In this document: positions 19,286 to 32,635 of the stretch, in pieces
Numbering within the stretch: the first letter of the stretch is position 1
Layout: every line of letters starts with the position of its first letter
Assembly: GCA_030549335.1 (NCBI GenBank)
Contig: CM060194.1
Span: forward strand, 76,002,077 to 76,066,076
DNA: 64,000 bases
Origin: Pontederia crassipes
Lineage: Eukaryota; Streptophyta; Magnoliopsida; Commelinales; Pontederiaceae
Reading direction: 5' to 3'
Program-made: the position numbers and the translations under genes
The notes under the pieces: generated by a model
What the model was told of the DNA's origin: nothing
Seen by the model: only the letters and a program-made list of their open reading frames with translations
The model's database searches: none

Positions 19286-22200
19286 TCACAGTATGGTACA
19301 CCGATTCCTTTCTTCTGCCGGCTGTGCTGCTTGCTGGTACCTAGCTGGGTCTGATGGATTGTATGTGAACTCCGACGTATCAAGACCATACTGTTAAGAC
19401 ATGACACGTAGGCAACAAGAAAAGAAATCAGAAAAAAAACATGTTCGACAACCTATAGCTGCAGCTGTTCTAAAGGTCTTATATTTACCTTCTCTCTCAT
19501 CCTTTGGCTCCAGGCGTCATTCCTGCTTGGACGCTGATCAAGAGTGGCGACAGGTATTCCAGCTGCAGGAATGCTCTGACGGTTGATCAATGGCTGTCGA
19601 ATATTAGGCCTTGGGGTAATATACTCGTCATCACTGTCATATGCAGGGGTTTTGTTTGCTGCTCTAACTATCAGAGCTAGAATGAATATGAACGCCTGCA
19701 GGTTGCATTATGTCATATATTTTAGACTATCAAAATTCATTTCTTTATGTGCTCCCATTGCACATGTTAACATGAGAACTTGAGTCAGGGTGCTAAGTAT
19801 AGCTACTTCTCCAAACAGATTTTTCTTAAAACTAATAGATGTCACAACATGGTGCTATAGTATACAATTTTTGTTTTGAGATGAGCAGGTATTGAATCGT
19901 ATTTTGTGAATCATTCAAGTTGAACAACAGAAGAAGAATAGAGTAACTAATCTGAATGCATAGTTAAAGAAAATCATCACCAGTAGAAATTTCCACACAT
20001 TTACTCCGAAGTGTCCAAACTGAGTTGGCACTCCTAAAAGTGAATATATCCTTAAATATCATACCATGATTTTCCAGATTACTCATGTTCCTGGAAAGGA
20101 ATAACTTGGCTGCCTTGCAATAAAATATTTCAGGACAATTTGTAGAAAATGCATATATTAAAAACCACCAGCAGGCTAACATTTCAACTTATATTGGTTA
20201 CCATATGAAAATTGGTAACCTAGCTCTGAGTATCCCCTTATTTTATTTTGAAAATTTTGCAGAGAGATCCAACAACATGTCATGCATCAAAATAAACATT
20301 AGAATAATTTCAGACAATTAATGGTCCTCTATCCATCAATCAGATTATTCAAATTAGTTACTGAAACAATATTAAAAATATCCATGCTTCGAACAAGATA
20401 TTGCACCATTCCATACCTCCACAATAATGGCACCAAGGGCAACCCATCTTGCAATCTTCCAATTATCATCCAAAAAGTCATATATTGTGTCAAAATTCCC
20501 AGTTTGATCATCTGGGACAAGCTGCAAGGCTATCTTGTCAAAACCAAGAAAGAAAAGTCATGATGGTTAATAAAACATGCCATTAAATAGAACTCACATC
20601 TTTCCAACTATGATCGAAAAATATGAATGCTGCAGCTCCCAGCTCGATTAGAACCAACAGGCTCACCAAGAAGGCATACTGTCTATGCTAAGAAAAGCAC
20701 TCCATTGACAAGAGCACAAGAAAACAGAAGTGGTCCAATGATTGGCACATTATATGAGATTTTCAATTTTATATGATAACAGTGAACCATGCCGACCCCA
20801 CCTAGTGGGATAAGGCTTTGTTGTTGTTGTTGTAACAGTGAACCATGTGTTTGGACTTAATAATCAATCCCCATCAGTTTTTTTTGTTTAGAGAGAGCAT
20901 TTTCTTTTTTTGTTCCTGACTACTCTAACCTTATGTGCAAGCACCACCTCCTTTCATGATGACTACGTGTACTTGTAAAAAAAACAACAAAACACAAGTG
21001 GTTAAAGATAAATCGTCAACTAAAGATGTGAATTAGCAAATGAACAAATGGAGGTTTCCAGTATCTCTCTTGCATCAGACAGTACCTTCCTGAAATGATT
21101 AGGAAATACTGCAACAACAACAACAAAGCCTTATCCCACTAGGTGGGGTCGGCTACATATTAGACTATTGCAAGATAAAAAAAAATACATATTGGACTAG
21201 ATGAAAGAGCTTTTCACTTTTGGACACCTGGACATCCATATGTGACCATCTTACATCTAAAACCAAACTTGGACATGAAATAATCTCTTACATCTGTGGA
21301 TATAAAGAACACAAGTATACGAAGTAGAATGGCCTGCTACGGTATCTAGATATAGAAAACAAAACTGCAAACCTTAGAAATTCAGGATACAAATGACCTG
21401 CTACTATATCTAGATATAGAAAACAAAACTGCAAAACTTAGAAATTCAGGATACACAAGATAGGCAGCACGTGTTCCTTGAGATTGTTCCAATGCAACCA
21501 AAGCATGATATGACAAAGAGAATAACCCCGATTCCGATAAAGAGATAAATAAACCTGGAAGAAACATGATACTATTCACTATATAGCAGACAAACGATAT
21601 GAATAAAAGATAAAGAATATATATATATATATATATATAAAATACCTATATATATAACGAAAATAAAAAAGATATCAAACCAATTAATCGCTTCATTTTG
21701 ACAGGATGCACAGATCATATGTAAATAGTACTAATCAAAAGCTTTTGACCTGGATGCTGTCTACTACAGAAGATGCAATTGTGTAAAAGAATAACTAGAT
21801 TTATCATCTGATGCTAAATTGATAAATATCTGTGCAAATAAAGGTGCAACAAAATTCAGGGATGTATGGAGCCAAAATATTGACAATTTCACACGAGGAA
21901 TTGGTATTGCATCGAACAGAAAGCATCAGCATAAATAGTTCAGGTACCATTGCCATGAATAGAACTGTAGCAAAGGAAAGGTGCAAGAGACGATCCTTAG
22001 CCTGCAAGCCCATGCCCCACTCTGAAATATGAACTTGTTACAGCTGTCTATGGATTTAAACCGAGTTGACATTTTCCTACTCATTCATTTCGAAACAGAA
22101 TACACTTGTTCATTTTAACTACATCTGATTATATATAGCATTAGATTCAGGATGAAATACACACATATATAACATTGATGATAAAGAAAGTTCACAATCC

Positions 22201-22692
22201 ATGTGGAACATGGAGTAACCAACTTTAAAAGGTGGGACCCATATTCTTTATCTGAGTGAACGCACCTTATTTTTTCTATATAGACAATCTTCCGTAGAAT
22301 TTTGAAGTCTTCACCAACAAAATGCAAAGAATCATTGAGCACATGAACGAAGCCACAATATTTTCTTTTTTATTTTAGTTTTCCTAAACAACAGAAACAG
22401 TCAAATTCAAATGCCGGAAATCACAATCGATCCCTTACCAAGCTCTGGGGAGTTTATCCAAGAAACTTGACGACATGGAGGCGGTCACAACAAGCATGGG
22501 CCGGCCAAGCTTCAACAACCCAGGATCATAGCTCATTGACCGCGGCACCGTGTCTTCATCACCACCGCCAGAAACAATCTTATTCCATTCCACCAGCAAG
22601 TAGACCCCGTAGCCGATCATGGCCAATCCGGAGACCGTCATCAAGAAGTTGAGAAACTTCAGCAAACACTCCCAGAACCCCTTGCACGCCAT
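19286..22692 (-). CDS. TOM2A: TOM2A-type tetraspanin
   Basis: A four-pass membrane protein of the plant tetraspanin family. Arabidopsis TOM2A sits on the tonoplast and helps anchor tobamovirus replication complexes through TOM1. Six exons in coding order: 22439-22692, 21455-21554, 20598-20678, 20417-20521, 19489-19695 and 19286-19390. All phases agree and give 283 residues (TOM2A is about 280). Seen: MACKGFWECLLKFLNFL and a first membrane segment, GRPM loop, FIYLFIGIGVILFVISC (second), CFGCIGTISRN-TCC cysteine motif, AFLVSLLVLIELGAAAFIFF (third), WKIARWVALGAIVVE leading into FIFILALIVRAA (fourth), and a long cytosolic tail with YDSDDEY, RQPLINRQS and a final CTIL. The last four residues fit a prenylation-type CaaX box. 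It looks intact. Intron 2 holds two short LINE-tail insertions. Confidence 0.93.
20792..20832 (+). mobile_element. 41-bp minimal LINE-tail insertion (element F)
   Basis: CCGACCCCACCTAGTGGG, then ATAAGGCTTTG and TTG repeats, flanked by a perfect 15-bp TSD TAACAGTGAACCATG (20777-20791 and 20833-20847), in TOM2A intron 2. It is the same 3' end as the LINE, truncated to about 29 unique bases plus tail. Confidence 0.9.
21112..21156 (-). mobile_element. Short LINE-tail insertion (element G)
   Basis: (CAA)n, then CCTTATCCCACTAGGTGGGG-TCGGCTACAT, the reverse of the LINE 3' end. About 45 bp, also in TOM2A intron 2. I could not find a convincing TSD, so the limits are less sure than for the 41-bp piece nearby. 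Confidence 0.75.
21618..21639 (+). repeat. (AT)n microsatellite
   Basis: About 11 AT units in TOM2A intron 2. A simple repeat that is likely to vary in length. Confidence 0.9.
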
Positions 22693-24066
22693 GATCAGTA
22701 ATCCCGCACCACCAGCAGTTCACAAATGAAACCCTAAACTTATTCAGCTTTTGAGATTTGTCGCACGCGCGCAGACAACAAGAAAAAAAAAACACAATAT
22801 ATGGGTCAGAATTCCTTGTGGTCCGTGAAAGTCCATATTTAACTATGAAAATAGCAGAAAAAAAATGAAAATTAGTAAAATTCACATTGAGTCGATGACA
22901 CTACAAAAAGATGCGACTAGCAGAGAAGAAAAGGAAAAGATACTACGAGAGGAATCGATCGGACTTCGGAGAGTGCGTCTGCCCCCCAAATTTGGTCTCC
23001 TTGTGCTCTGTTCTCTTCTATTGCCTTCGTCTTCCCGGCAATTAACAGTTGTGGACCTCGTGGTGGTGGACGAGCAGATGCGGTCCTTCCACGTGACGGG
23101 CGGAGGTGAAGCGTTCGGCGTGATGGACGGTCGAGGCCGTCTGATCCAAAGGCTATGTTTGCCAATATCAAAATCAGTGTTTCGTTTAGCGGTTAAAATA
23201 CTATTTTATCTATTTGATTACATAATCAAATAAAATTTAACATTTTAAATGAAAAAATTGAAAAGCTACATTTATTAACATTTAAAGGTTCATATTTTTT
23301 TTCATTTTATTCTTATTCAAATGTATTATTTTTTTAATTTATCTTATTATTTTATAATTTTTATTTTATCATCATTCAACATTATTCCTTTTATATTCTT
23401 ATTTAATTAATTATAAAATATTTATTTATTAATAATGGATATAAAAATTAATTTAATAATTAATATTTTTAAATCATGAACTATATAAAATGTATTATAA
23501 ATGTATTTTAATAGAAAATTTACTTGTGAAATTTTATTTTATTTTATTTCATTGATATATTAATTAATTAATTATTAAATTTTAATAAAATTTGTATAAC
23601 GATTGAATTGAATAATTTATTATATATTTAATTATGTCATTTTATATTCATTCATTAATTTCATCGTTAAATTTATCAAATGTTTATTTATTAATATCTT
23701 AAATGAATTACAAACTGTTAATCATCCGTCACTATCTATTATTGGTTATTTAAATCACTATTAGCTCGTCAAATATGTCAATTATGTCACACATAATCAA
23801 AGACCTCTCTCTATATTTAGCGTTTGGTGTTTACGCAAAGCAGAGCTGCTGTTCGTTGCATAGCAGCGGATCCCATGGCTGCGAATCAAAATAGGCCACA
23901 TCAAGGGTTCAAGACTTCTAGGTGGACAAGTGCTATCCAGCGCTTGGCGGGAAAACGTAACACCGCGCAGCCGCGTCCTCACTTTTTGGACTCTTGCTGG
24001 GATGACGGATGTCTCCTTATCCTCTCGCGCAGCGTAGACTGCGTAGTATTGGCCGAGTCCACCAGA

Positions 24067-24097
<31 letters not shown>

Positions 24098-26895
24098 GCG
24101 TGACCTATATTTTCTTTTTCATCCATATTTTGCCAATCGATTTCCTGCATCCAAAATTAGGTTGACTTTTTTAATTATTATAAAATACCAATAGGGCCTG
24201 TTTTTTATAGTAACAAAATAAAAATAACACCCTTATTTTTGTTTTTGCTATCGAATAATTTTTTTTTAAACGTGAACTCTACAATAATAATGTCGATACT
24301 AGTGAAAAAGTAAGAACGTCTCACTCAGAACATCTTAGTTCCTATCATGTTCTCATTCAAAACATATATTGAGAACAAAATTATTTATTTCGATTCTGTT
24401 AATCTCGTTAACAATTAACTAATGAAAATGGAAATGGGTTGGAGTAGGGAGAGATGTAATAAGTCTAACGTAGTGTGTTATAAAAAAGTTCATATTTGAA
24501 TAGTAAATTATAAAAAAATAATAGTATGAGAAATAGGAGTTTTATTTATTAAAATATTATTTTTATTATATATAAATTATATATAATATTTAATGAGTAA
24601 TAAATATTTATTATTTACCACTTAATTTATTTTCACCTTTTATTTTTGTTTTGCCTATTCTTTTATTTTTATTATATATATTTAACTATTTTATTTATCT
24701 ATTTTTTAAAAGTAAAAATGATATATATATATATATGAGAGAAAAAGATAATTTACTATAAAGAGATAAGAGATTTAATTTAGTAATAAGAGAAATAATT
24801 TTATTTAATAATAAAAGAGAATTATTTGAATTTAAAATTATTTATTTCTTTTCATTTCACCGCACGCTTAGTTATTTCATCCTATCCTTTTTAAAAATAA
24901 AAAAATGTAATTAAACAAAATATATCTAATATCATTCTCCATGTTTCATTCCACTCCTTCAAAGTCCTCAATCCAAACACAACCTTACTTCCTTATTGTA
25001 ACAAGTATATTTTTAAAATAAACTATGATTGTCTTTTAATATTACGAAACGTTATGAACATGTTATTTTCTAAAAATATCTTATATTGAAAATAGATAAA
25101 TTTGACATTTCATAATTATTAAAAAAGTAATACTTAATTAAAGAACTTAATTCATGTCGTAATAGGTTATGTCTGGTATTTATAAATTTAAAATTTAAAA
25201 TTTAAAATTAGATACAGAAAAAAGTATACTCAGAACTAAAAAAACAACTATTAAAAAATAAAAAAATCATAATAGACTATTTTTATTAATTATTATTATT
25301 TTATATAAAATTTTTTTTTTACAAAATTATCTTACATATAATTATTTTTTTGTTTAGAATTTCGGTTTTGTGCGATAGAATAAACAATAATGACTTCTTG
25401 ATAATTTTTTCTTAGCTAATATGTTTCATAAATTTTTTTTTGTAGTAGTAGTAGTAGTATATTAATGTAGTCTAGTATACGGACAATCGTCCGTAAGTTT
25501 TATTCCACAAATTTTATGTCCGAAAAATAAATATAATCATGAAAGGATCGTTTGGTCGCTCCGTCAGGTGGGTCAGACGTTGCGTGTCTCAGATTGTTCG
25601 TTAGAGTAATCGATTGATGAGTACATGAGCTTTGTGTTCGTCTATTCGTTTGCCAATGGCGACCCAAAATCATATTGCCCCGAGATGGAATGATTTTGCT
25701 TCACAATTAGGTCTTTGAATTGGATCTAAACTAAAGTTTGTTGGCTCACCCAAAGTGTTAGGTTCGAGTATTGATCAAGAAATAAATTATTATTATTTTA
25801 TTTTTTTAACTCTAAATTAGCAATTTCGGACATCAAAATTATTTTGTAAACTTGGGCCGAAAAAAAAGGGTCTTTGATTTGAGAATAAATAGAAGAATAG
25901 GACGTTAATATGCATTACCAAAAAAAATAGTTACTCTTAAAAGGGTAAACGACAAAATTGTTATAAAAAATATTCTTCTAAATAGTGTTTTTTTATAGAG
26001 ATGAGTTATTCTAACAAAAAATTGGAATCAAATTTATTTTTTGTACAAATTTTAAGAAAATCTTAATCTATGAGAATAATCATCATTCTTTTAAGAATTA
26101 TTATTCATCAACCAAACACCATCAAGAGGCCTTCCAATCTTGAAAGATATAGATATCACTGTAAATTGTTTGCTTTATCTATTTCGAAAATATTTTCTTA
26201 TTGAGCGATATGATTACTCCTCAACATGAATAAAATTTACAGCCAAATGAAAAACAAAACATTTTTTTTTTGTAAATTCAAAGCACCACACATTCAACCG
26301 CCTTTTTATTTGACCACAGAAAAAAAATCAACAATGAAATATTTTTTATGGCCAAGAAACTATATACGAATCTTCAATTAAAAAAGAATATACGTTTCGG
26401 CCACAAGAAAAAGATGAAAAATGATTTTCTCTTCAGACTGGTATATCATACATGTAAAATATCACAATCAGACAAAAGGAGAAGACCAAAGTTTTAGAAA
26501 TCTCTTTATGTAATATAATTCTCCAGGTAATTTAGTAGCAACAAAACAAATTAGTTACACCGCAAGATATTGTCACCTAGTTATTCAATATTTCGAATGT
26601 GTAATATTTCACTGGCAATTGATATTGGCCAGGCCAACACCAAACGACTATGACATTAGGTTCAAGTTTCTCATTTTTGTTACAACTATAATGCTACCAG
26701 AGTAAAAAAAAATCATTTAAAATTTAACATCTCAGCACAACAGAATTCAGTGGCACAGGTGCAGTAAGGGAATACATAACTTAGTACACACCCGATTGAG
26801 AAATTCGTTACAATTCAACCATCTCCTAGTCCAAGAAAGAACATCATCTAGTCTGAATCAAAAGCTCCAGAAGTTCAATAAGTTCAACATAATCC
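22693..26895. other. Spacer between TOM2A and eIF3b
   Basis: The first few hundred bases should be the TOM2A promoter and 5' leader; about 22920-23160 is GC-richer than its surroundings. From 23200 to 23780 and 24200 to 26850 the DNA is very AT-rich with long A/T runs. A GC-richer island at about 23830-24060 has open frames on both strands that I cannot place; it is followed by an (AAT)n repeat at about 24069-24097. The last few hundred bases before 26896 are probably the eIF3b 3' UTR. No transposon ends were recognised. Confidence 0.55.
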
Positions 26896-29800
26896 TCATT
26901 CTTGATCCAATTCATATGCAACAACCTCCTTTTGAACATCTAGAACCTCCTCAACTTCCACTTCTTTAGCTTCATACTCTTCTTCTTCATCACTAGCTTC
27001 CCCATCTCTCAAGTGAACCCTCAGTTCCATCTCTTCCTCATGCAACTTCTTCCACTTGCCCACCCACTCATTCCACTCATCCTGCAATGCCTTCCTCCTC
27101 TTTCTCTCCTGTTCACTCAATTGCAAGGAGACATCCTGGTCTTCTGCTTCATACTTCTTACTATACTTTTTCAGATTCTTGGCAATTTCTTCCTCTTTCT
27201 CAGCAGTCAGCAATGATGGTGGCCTTGGACGCCACAGAAACTGTCACGTTATTGGCAAAATGTCAGATTCACCATTTTCAAGATTGATGAAAAATATAAC
27301 ATGATATGATGTTGAACTACTTTACCTGATAGAAATGATCCCTTGGTATCCTATATAACAACTTGCCATTGAAAGACCATATGTGGAAGCCATTCTCCAT
27401 CTCATGAACTGAAGTAACAGATGTTGCAACATATCTAGAAGAAGACAAGATAGAATGTTCGTGAATATTTTGCTTCAACATAACAAGCAAATTTACCATG
27501 ACTAAATTGTCAATTGAAAAACTAACCGTCCTGTAGGATCCCACTCAATATCGGTGGCCATAAAATGCTCACCAGTAGCCATTGTTTCAAGTTCGTCAAC
27601 ATTGTAAAACTCTAACTGGCCATTGAAGCCTTTAAGACCAGCAAGTACAATGTAATGTCCAGCAGGAGACCAATACAGTGCATTAGCTTGTTTGGACTTC
27701 AGAGTAGTAAGCTTTGACACTCGACCAATGTTATTGGTTGTTCGCATGGAATAGATACTTATATCAGGACGTGGATTATCTCCGTGAATGACTGCAAACC
27801 TGTGGCCCTTAGGCTCCCAGGCAAAGGCCACTATCTTGTCATTCTTATTATCAAGCTCAAGGACTTCAATTGGGATGTCTCTTTCTTTGATGTGGAAAAG
27901 TTCAAAACCAGTGTAAGTGCTCTTTTTTGTTTTGGTATACCTATCAACTTTAACAGCAAGATACTCTCCATTGCTCTGCCAATACATTTTGCAGTCACTG
28001 ACGCTGAAAAGATTTTTCTGCCTAAGTTCCTCTTTTCCAGGAATTTGGATAAGGCTTACCTGATTAAAGAAAAAAAATACCGTTGTCAAAACTATAACAA
28101 ATTAAGAGAGAGAACTGAGAAAATAAACCTCCACTGACCCTGGCAGGCTGGTTTCCACCTCCAAGTTCTGGAACAAATAATGCAAATATAGGATCTGTAG
28201 GGGACCAACTGAAATCCACTACATTTTCCACCTTCATGGACTTCTTATCAATGAGGGTGAAAGTTTCTGTTTCATAAACAGAAATCACATTTTTCCCAAT
28301 TCTAGCAAAATATTTGTCTTCTCTGCCTCCACCCCACCTAAATCATCAAAATGTACACAGAAATAAAGAGCTTAGTTCCTTTCCAAAAAAGAAAAACTTA
28401 GAAAGAACATGGCATTCTTTTTAGAGAAAACATGCCAATTACACTGTATCAGTTCAAAATTGCCATCTCCAAAGATTGAATCTCACCTGAATACAGGCCA
28501 CTGTATTGAAGATCGCTCGGTTCCACTAGCTGTAAATTCGTCCATGTTTCCCTTGAAATCTCGCATCAATTTTCCAGTTCTGACATCAAAAATATTCAGC
28601 ACGACCCTCTGGAAAAAAATTAAAGTCAGTATTGATCACAGCAACAAACAAAATTGAGCTATGAAAATTAACCTGTGTATCTCGAGGATTGCTGGGCTCC
28701 TGACTACTGTAAGTAACCAAGTATTTTTCACCAGGAGAGAAATCAATGAGTTTGACCTGTTAAAGACAGACAATAAGATCAGCTAGAATAATATGGTCAT
28801 CATCTATTCAAATAGATATGTAAAGTAGAGATATGACATGATCCACTGTCAGAAACAGAAAAAGAAGGCATACAGAAAAAGAAGTAAGGCATAAGACCTG
28901 AGGATGAGCGAAGCGCATTAATCGGTCAAATGTTGAAGCACCTCCCCAAACAGCAGCACCCTGCCTATGAACTGTAGCCAAGTATGTTCCAAGAGGAGAC
29001 CATTGGACGAAACTATCAGTCCAGTACTGACACATTGAAATGATAAAACCAACTATTAATCAATGGACCCAAGAGCCAACTAGAAGAAGATTATGTTAGT
29101 TCAAACATGCTCCAACAATTGTTCATATAAAGAGCAACACTGACAGACTAAAAAACAATTAAGCATGTTATAATAATTAAAGAAAATAATAGTAGATCTG
29201 GAGTTGAGCACAAGCCTCACCTTCAAGGTTCACAATTATAAAAATAGATCGATGCCCAAATATTTAAAAAAAAAAGTGATGGGTGAAAAATTATTCAAAA
29301 GTAATTATGAAAACAGGAAAAGAGAGCTTGGATTGTTGAAATTATTACGGTGAATAACAAAACCTACCTTATATTTCAGATGCATACAATAACATGCGCA
29401 ACAAAAGTTGATAACTGCTTCACGATACCTCAAGTCAGAAGAGGAAAAAAAAAATAGATGTAGAAAAATAAATACTATTGCGTCGTCACCTTATTTTTTT
29501 TCTCTTGAGTATAGTTCCTAGTTTCATGAGAATACAAATGAAGCAGTAATCAAGTAAAGCATATTGTGAATTTTTAACATGTAAAAGTGAATTCCAGGTT
29601 TCCTATGAAAAGAAATGAATTTGAAGGATTAAATGGTCACACAAATGACGTTTGGTACACCTGAAAACCAAAATAGGCTTTAACTAATAGCAAAGTCACA
29701 ATTTCCAAGTTACGTGTAAAGTGTAAACAAACAAAAATACAATTTGCACATTGTAAAAGTGAAGTTATTGAGAGGTAACTCCAGAAATCTTTTTGAGACA

Positions 29801-32635
29801 AAAGATACACCTCCTCCATAAGGCCGGTGATAAAAAAATACCTGAGAAATGAACTTTGGTACACATTAAAATCACAGGTACAGTGATCAAGTTTCATAAG
29901 GCCAGTGAAGTAGGGAGCTAGACCTATAGCCAACCCGATGGAACCTTATGGATCTAACAAAGGGTGAAAACCTCAGTGAAATTTTGCCCCCATATCTACC
30001 TTGAAAGCTTCTCTCCTTGAACTAATTTGAGAGGCTTCACTAGGATTGACAAAGGTATTGGTTGACCCTTCTTTGAATCAAGAATAAGAGAAAGATAGAA
30101 TCTAATTCAAGGTTTCCTGCTTGGCCATCCCAAACCTAGGAACCTATGAATTTCATATAAGAGTATTAGGTCCAGCAGATACATGATGACATAGGACAAA
30201 AACATTTAAATAGTTCAGACATGATATCAGCCAGAAATGCTGTTCCAGGGGGAAGTCAGACCAGTAAACAGAAAGATGTGTCCCTTTATGGAGCATAATA
30301 CAGGATAAACTGATAACATGCTGAAAGTTATAATTGATTAAACAGGAAATGTTTGATGATAACCAATTTATAACATAAAACAACTTATCATTCTTCTTAA
30401 TCATAAAAGATTGTTTTTTTCCCCAAAGAATCTAAAAAAAACAATTAGTTTACCTGTCGACGATAAACAATTTCCGGCATTGTTTGTCTAGCATCATTCC
30501 AGAAAACCTCAGTATGAGAACCTGCACGGATCACAAACTGATCCCTGGCCTTTTCATCAGTCAGCCACTTTTGAAGATTTTCCTGTAACAGAGAAAGAAG
30601 AAGTTCAAAATAGAGATGCCATCAATCAGCAAAAGCTACAGGACACAACTAGTCCAAGCACAGATAAAAAATGAGTACAAATATCAGAAAAGCTCAACGA
30701 AAAAGCTTCAAGCATGATAAATTCGGAAGTAGGATGGTAACAGAGTGACAGTACAGAAGAAAGGCATTTTTTAGCAACAATAATGAGACCCGATAGTGCA
30801 CATTTGTACAGAATTGAGATATATATACTAAGTTTCAATCTGACTTTGCAGTGTTTAACTAAATTGCTGATATGACATAAACCTTTGAATGTTAAGGAAT
30901 CAGCTGAATGGAGAGAATAGTCCATACTCTGTAGTCTTCACTCCACTATTTTGTGCTGATATGACCACATCGATTCCTCGAGCACTAAGGAATCAGTCGA
31001 ATGGAAATAATAGACTGTAATTGTTGCTACTCTTCTTTTTTGTTGAGGAGGACTTGGTGCTACTCTTTTGTGCTCAGAGGGAAAGAAACATGGACCTTAA
31101 ATCCTAATTTAAACTTTAGCCTTTAGAAGTTTGGATCCATTTTGTTTCAGAAACATACAAGCAAAAAAATTATCCAGTAGGACCTTGTTTTGTGCATCTT
31201 AGTGGTATCAGTTGAACTCCAATAGTAGAAGAAAATGTCTATGATTTCTTAGAGCATTCCGGGACACAATATTATTGGATTCCCATAGTAATTTAGAATG
31301 TTCAAAATGACAAACAGAAAAAATGTAAGAAATTGAAATCTACTCGAGTTAGCAAGTCCTACTTAGTGGTGTCAATGTTTACAAGTTCAACTCCAATCAA
31401 ACAAGAAAATGTCTACCTGATTTCTCAAGAGGAAATCAGAACATCCTCGTATGCCATATTATCAGATCCCCATGGTAATTTAGAGTGTTCAAAATGACAT
31501 AAGAATTGAAATCTACTGGCCTTTTTCTAACTTTTGAGGAGAAAAAGGATAGATCACCAAGATTTGTGGTTCTCATTCGTATATGCATTAATACAAATCA
31601 GTCATATGTATAAGTGTAAGATCTTTAGCATAAGATCGTCAAAAGAAGTGGAGAAGTGTAAAACCTCTAACCAAAACCCCACTCACTGAGAAGAAAAGAA
31701 ATATATGCACAATGTTTTCAACATATAGCTCCCACAAAAATTGAAAACCTACTCGAGTTACCAAGTCCTACTTAGTGGTGTCCATGGCTACAAGTTCAAC
31801 TCCAAATGACAACAGCGTACTGTAAGATATCGATGTCCACTCAGAGTTAGCAAGTCCTACTTGTCTCATATCTTTTTTTTTTCTAGTTTAAAATCACCAT
31901 CATTAACAACCAAATAGAAACAGGAGGAGCCAAATGCATACCCCAGGTGTGTAGGGCTTAATTTCTGCAGGCGTCCATTCATCAGGAACCTTCATGTACT
32001 TATCAAAATCGTCGAACAAATTAACAGAAAATATGTGTGATTTATCCAATTTATATCCATTGGTCTTCTCCCTCGCAACTTCGGCTTCCTGACGCACAAC
32101 AAAATACAAATACACAAACATCAAATACCCAACACTTAACGAACGAAGAACTCATCCAATCTAACCACGTCACCTGAGGCGTGTTATACTCGATGAAGCA
32201 ATAACCTAGTGTCTTTTGGGTGTCGGGGTTCACCGGCATCCAAAGCCCGCCATCTTTGATGGCCCCAATCTGGCCGTATATCTTTCGAACTACGCCTTCC
32301 AGCTTCTCAAACTTCTCCGGCGGCACCACCGGCAAATTATCAACCACGACCACATTGCTGAACTTGTCCTCTTCGAACTCCAAAGGCTCCTCATGATACA
32401 ATTCCTCGTCATCGTCACTGCACAAGAAAAAATAATTGAACCAAACACCGAAAAAATTGGAAAGGTGAGAAATAACAAAGGAAAAGAAAACAAACAACTA
32501 CTCGTATTACCTTCTGATGCCGAAATCTTCCCCGGGGGGGAGGTGGATGGCATCCAAGTCGATGGTGGAGACATCGATGTCAAGTGCCTGGGCCAAGTCC
32601 TGGATCTTGGACATCGTAGCAACGTCAGCCGCCAT
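26896..32635 (-). CDS. eIF3b: Eukaryotic translation initiation factor 3 subunit B
   Basis: Core scaffold of the eIF3 complex, which loads the 43S pre-initiation complex on mRNA in the cytosol. Eleven exons in coding order: 32511-32635, 32174-32417, 31942-32088, 30454-30582, 28898-29026, 28673-28756, 28487-28608, 28139-28337, 27527-28059, 27326-27434 and 26896-27240. All phases agree and give 721 residues, the usual plant length (about 712). Residues 1-45 include LPPGEDFGI; about 60-140 form the RRM (VVVVDNLPVVP, GYCFIEYNTPQ); about 190-600 form the beta-propeller (WSPLGTYLATVHRQGAAVWGG, ELDNKNDKIVAFAWEPKGHR, DIEWDPTGRYVA); the C-terminus is charged (AEKEEEIAKNLKKYSKKYE) and acidic. No damage was seen. 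Start chosen at MAADVATMSK, the first ATG in frame with the family N-terminus. Housekeeping gene, with no regulatory clue visible. Confidence 0.96.
31199..31880. repeat. Diverged tandem repeats in eIF3b intron 3
   Basis: Blocks beginning around CAACTCCAAT-AAGAAAATGTCTA and ending GTTCAAAATGACA...AAATCTACT recur at about 31213-31345 and 31387-31517. The motif TTA(G/C)CAAGTCCTACTT(A/G)G recurs at about 31350, 31757 and 31847. The units are imperfect and unequal in length. They look like old unequal duplication inside the intron, not a mobile element. Confidence 0.6.

Noticed and set aside
23797-24150. Open frames on both strands in a GC-richer island
   Set aside because: Frames overlap in opposite directions, show no family features and run into a simple AAT repeat.
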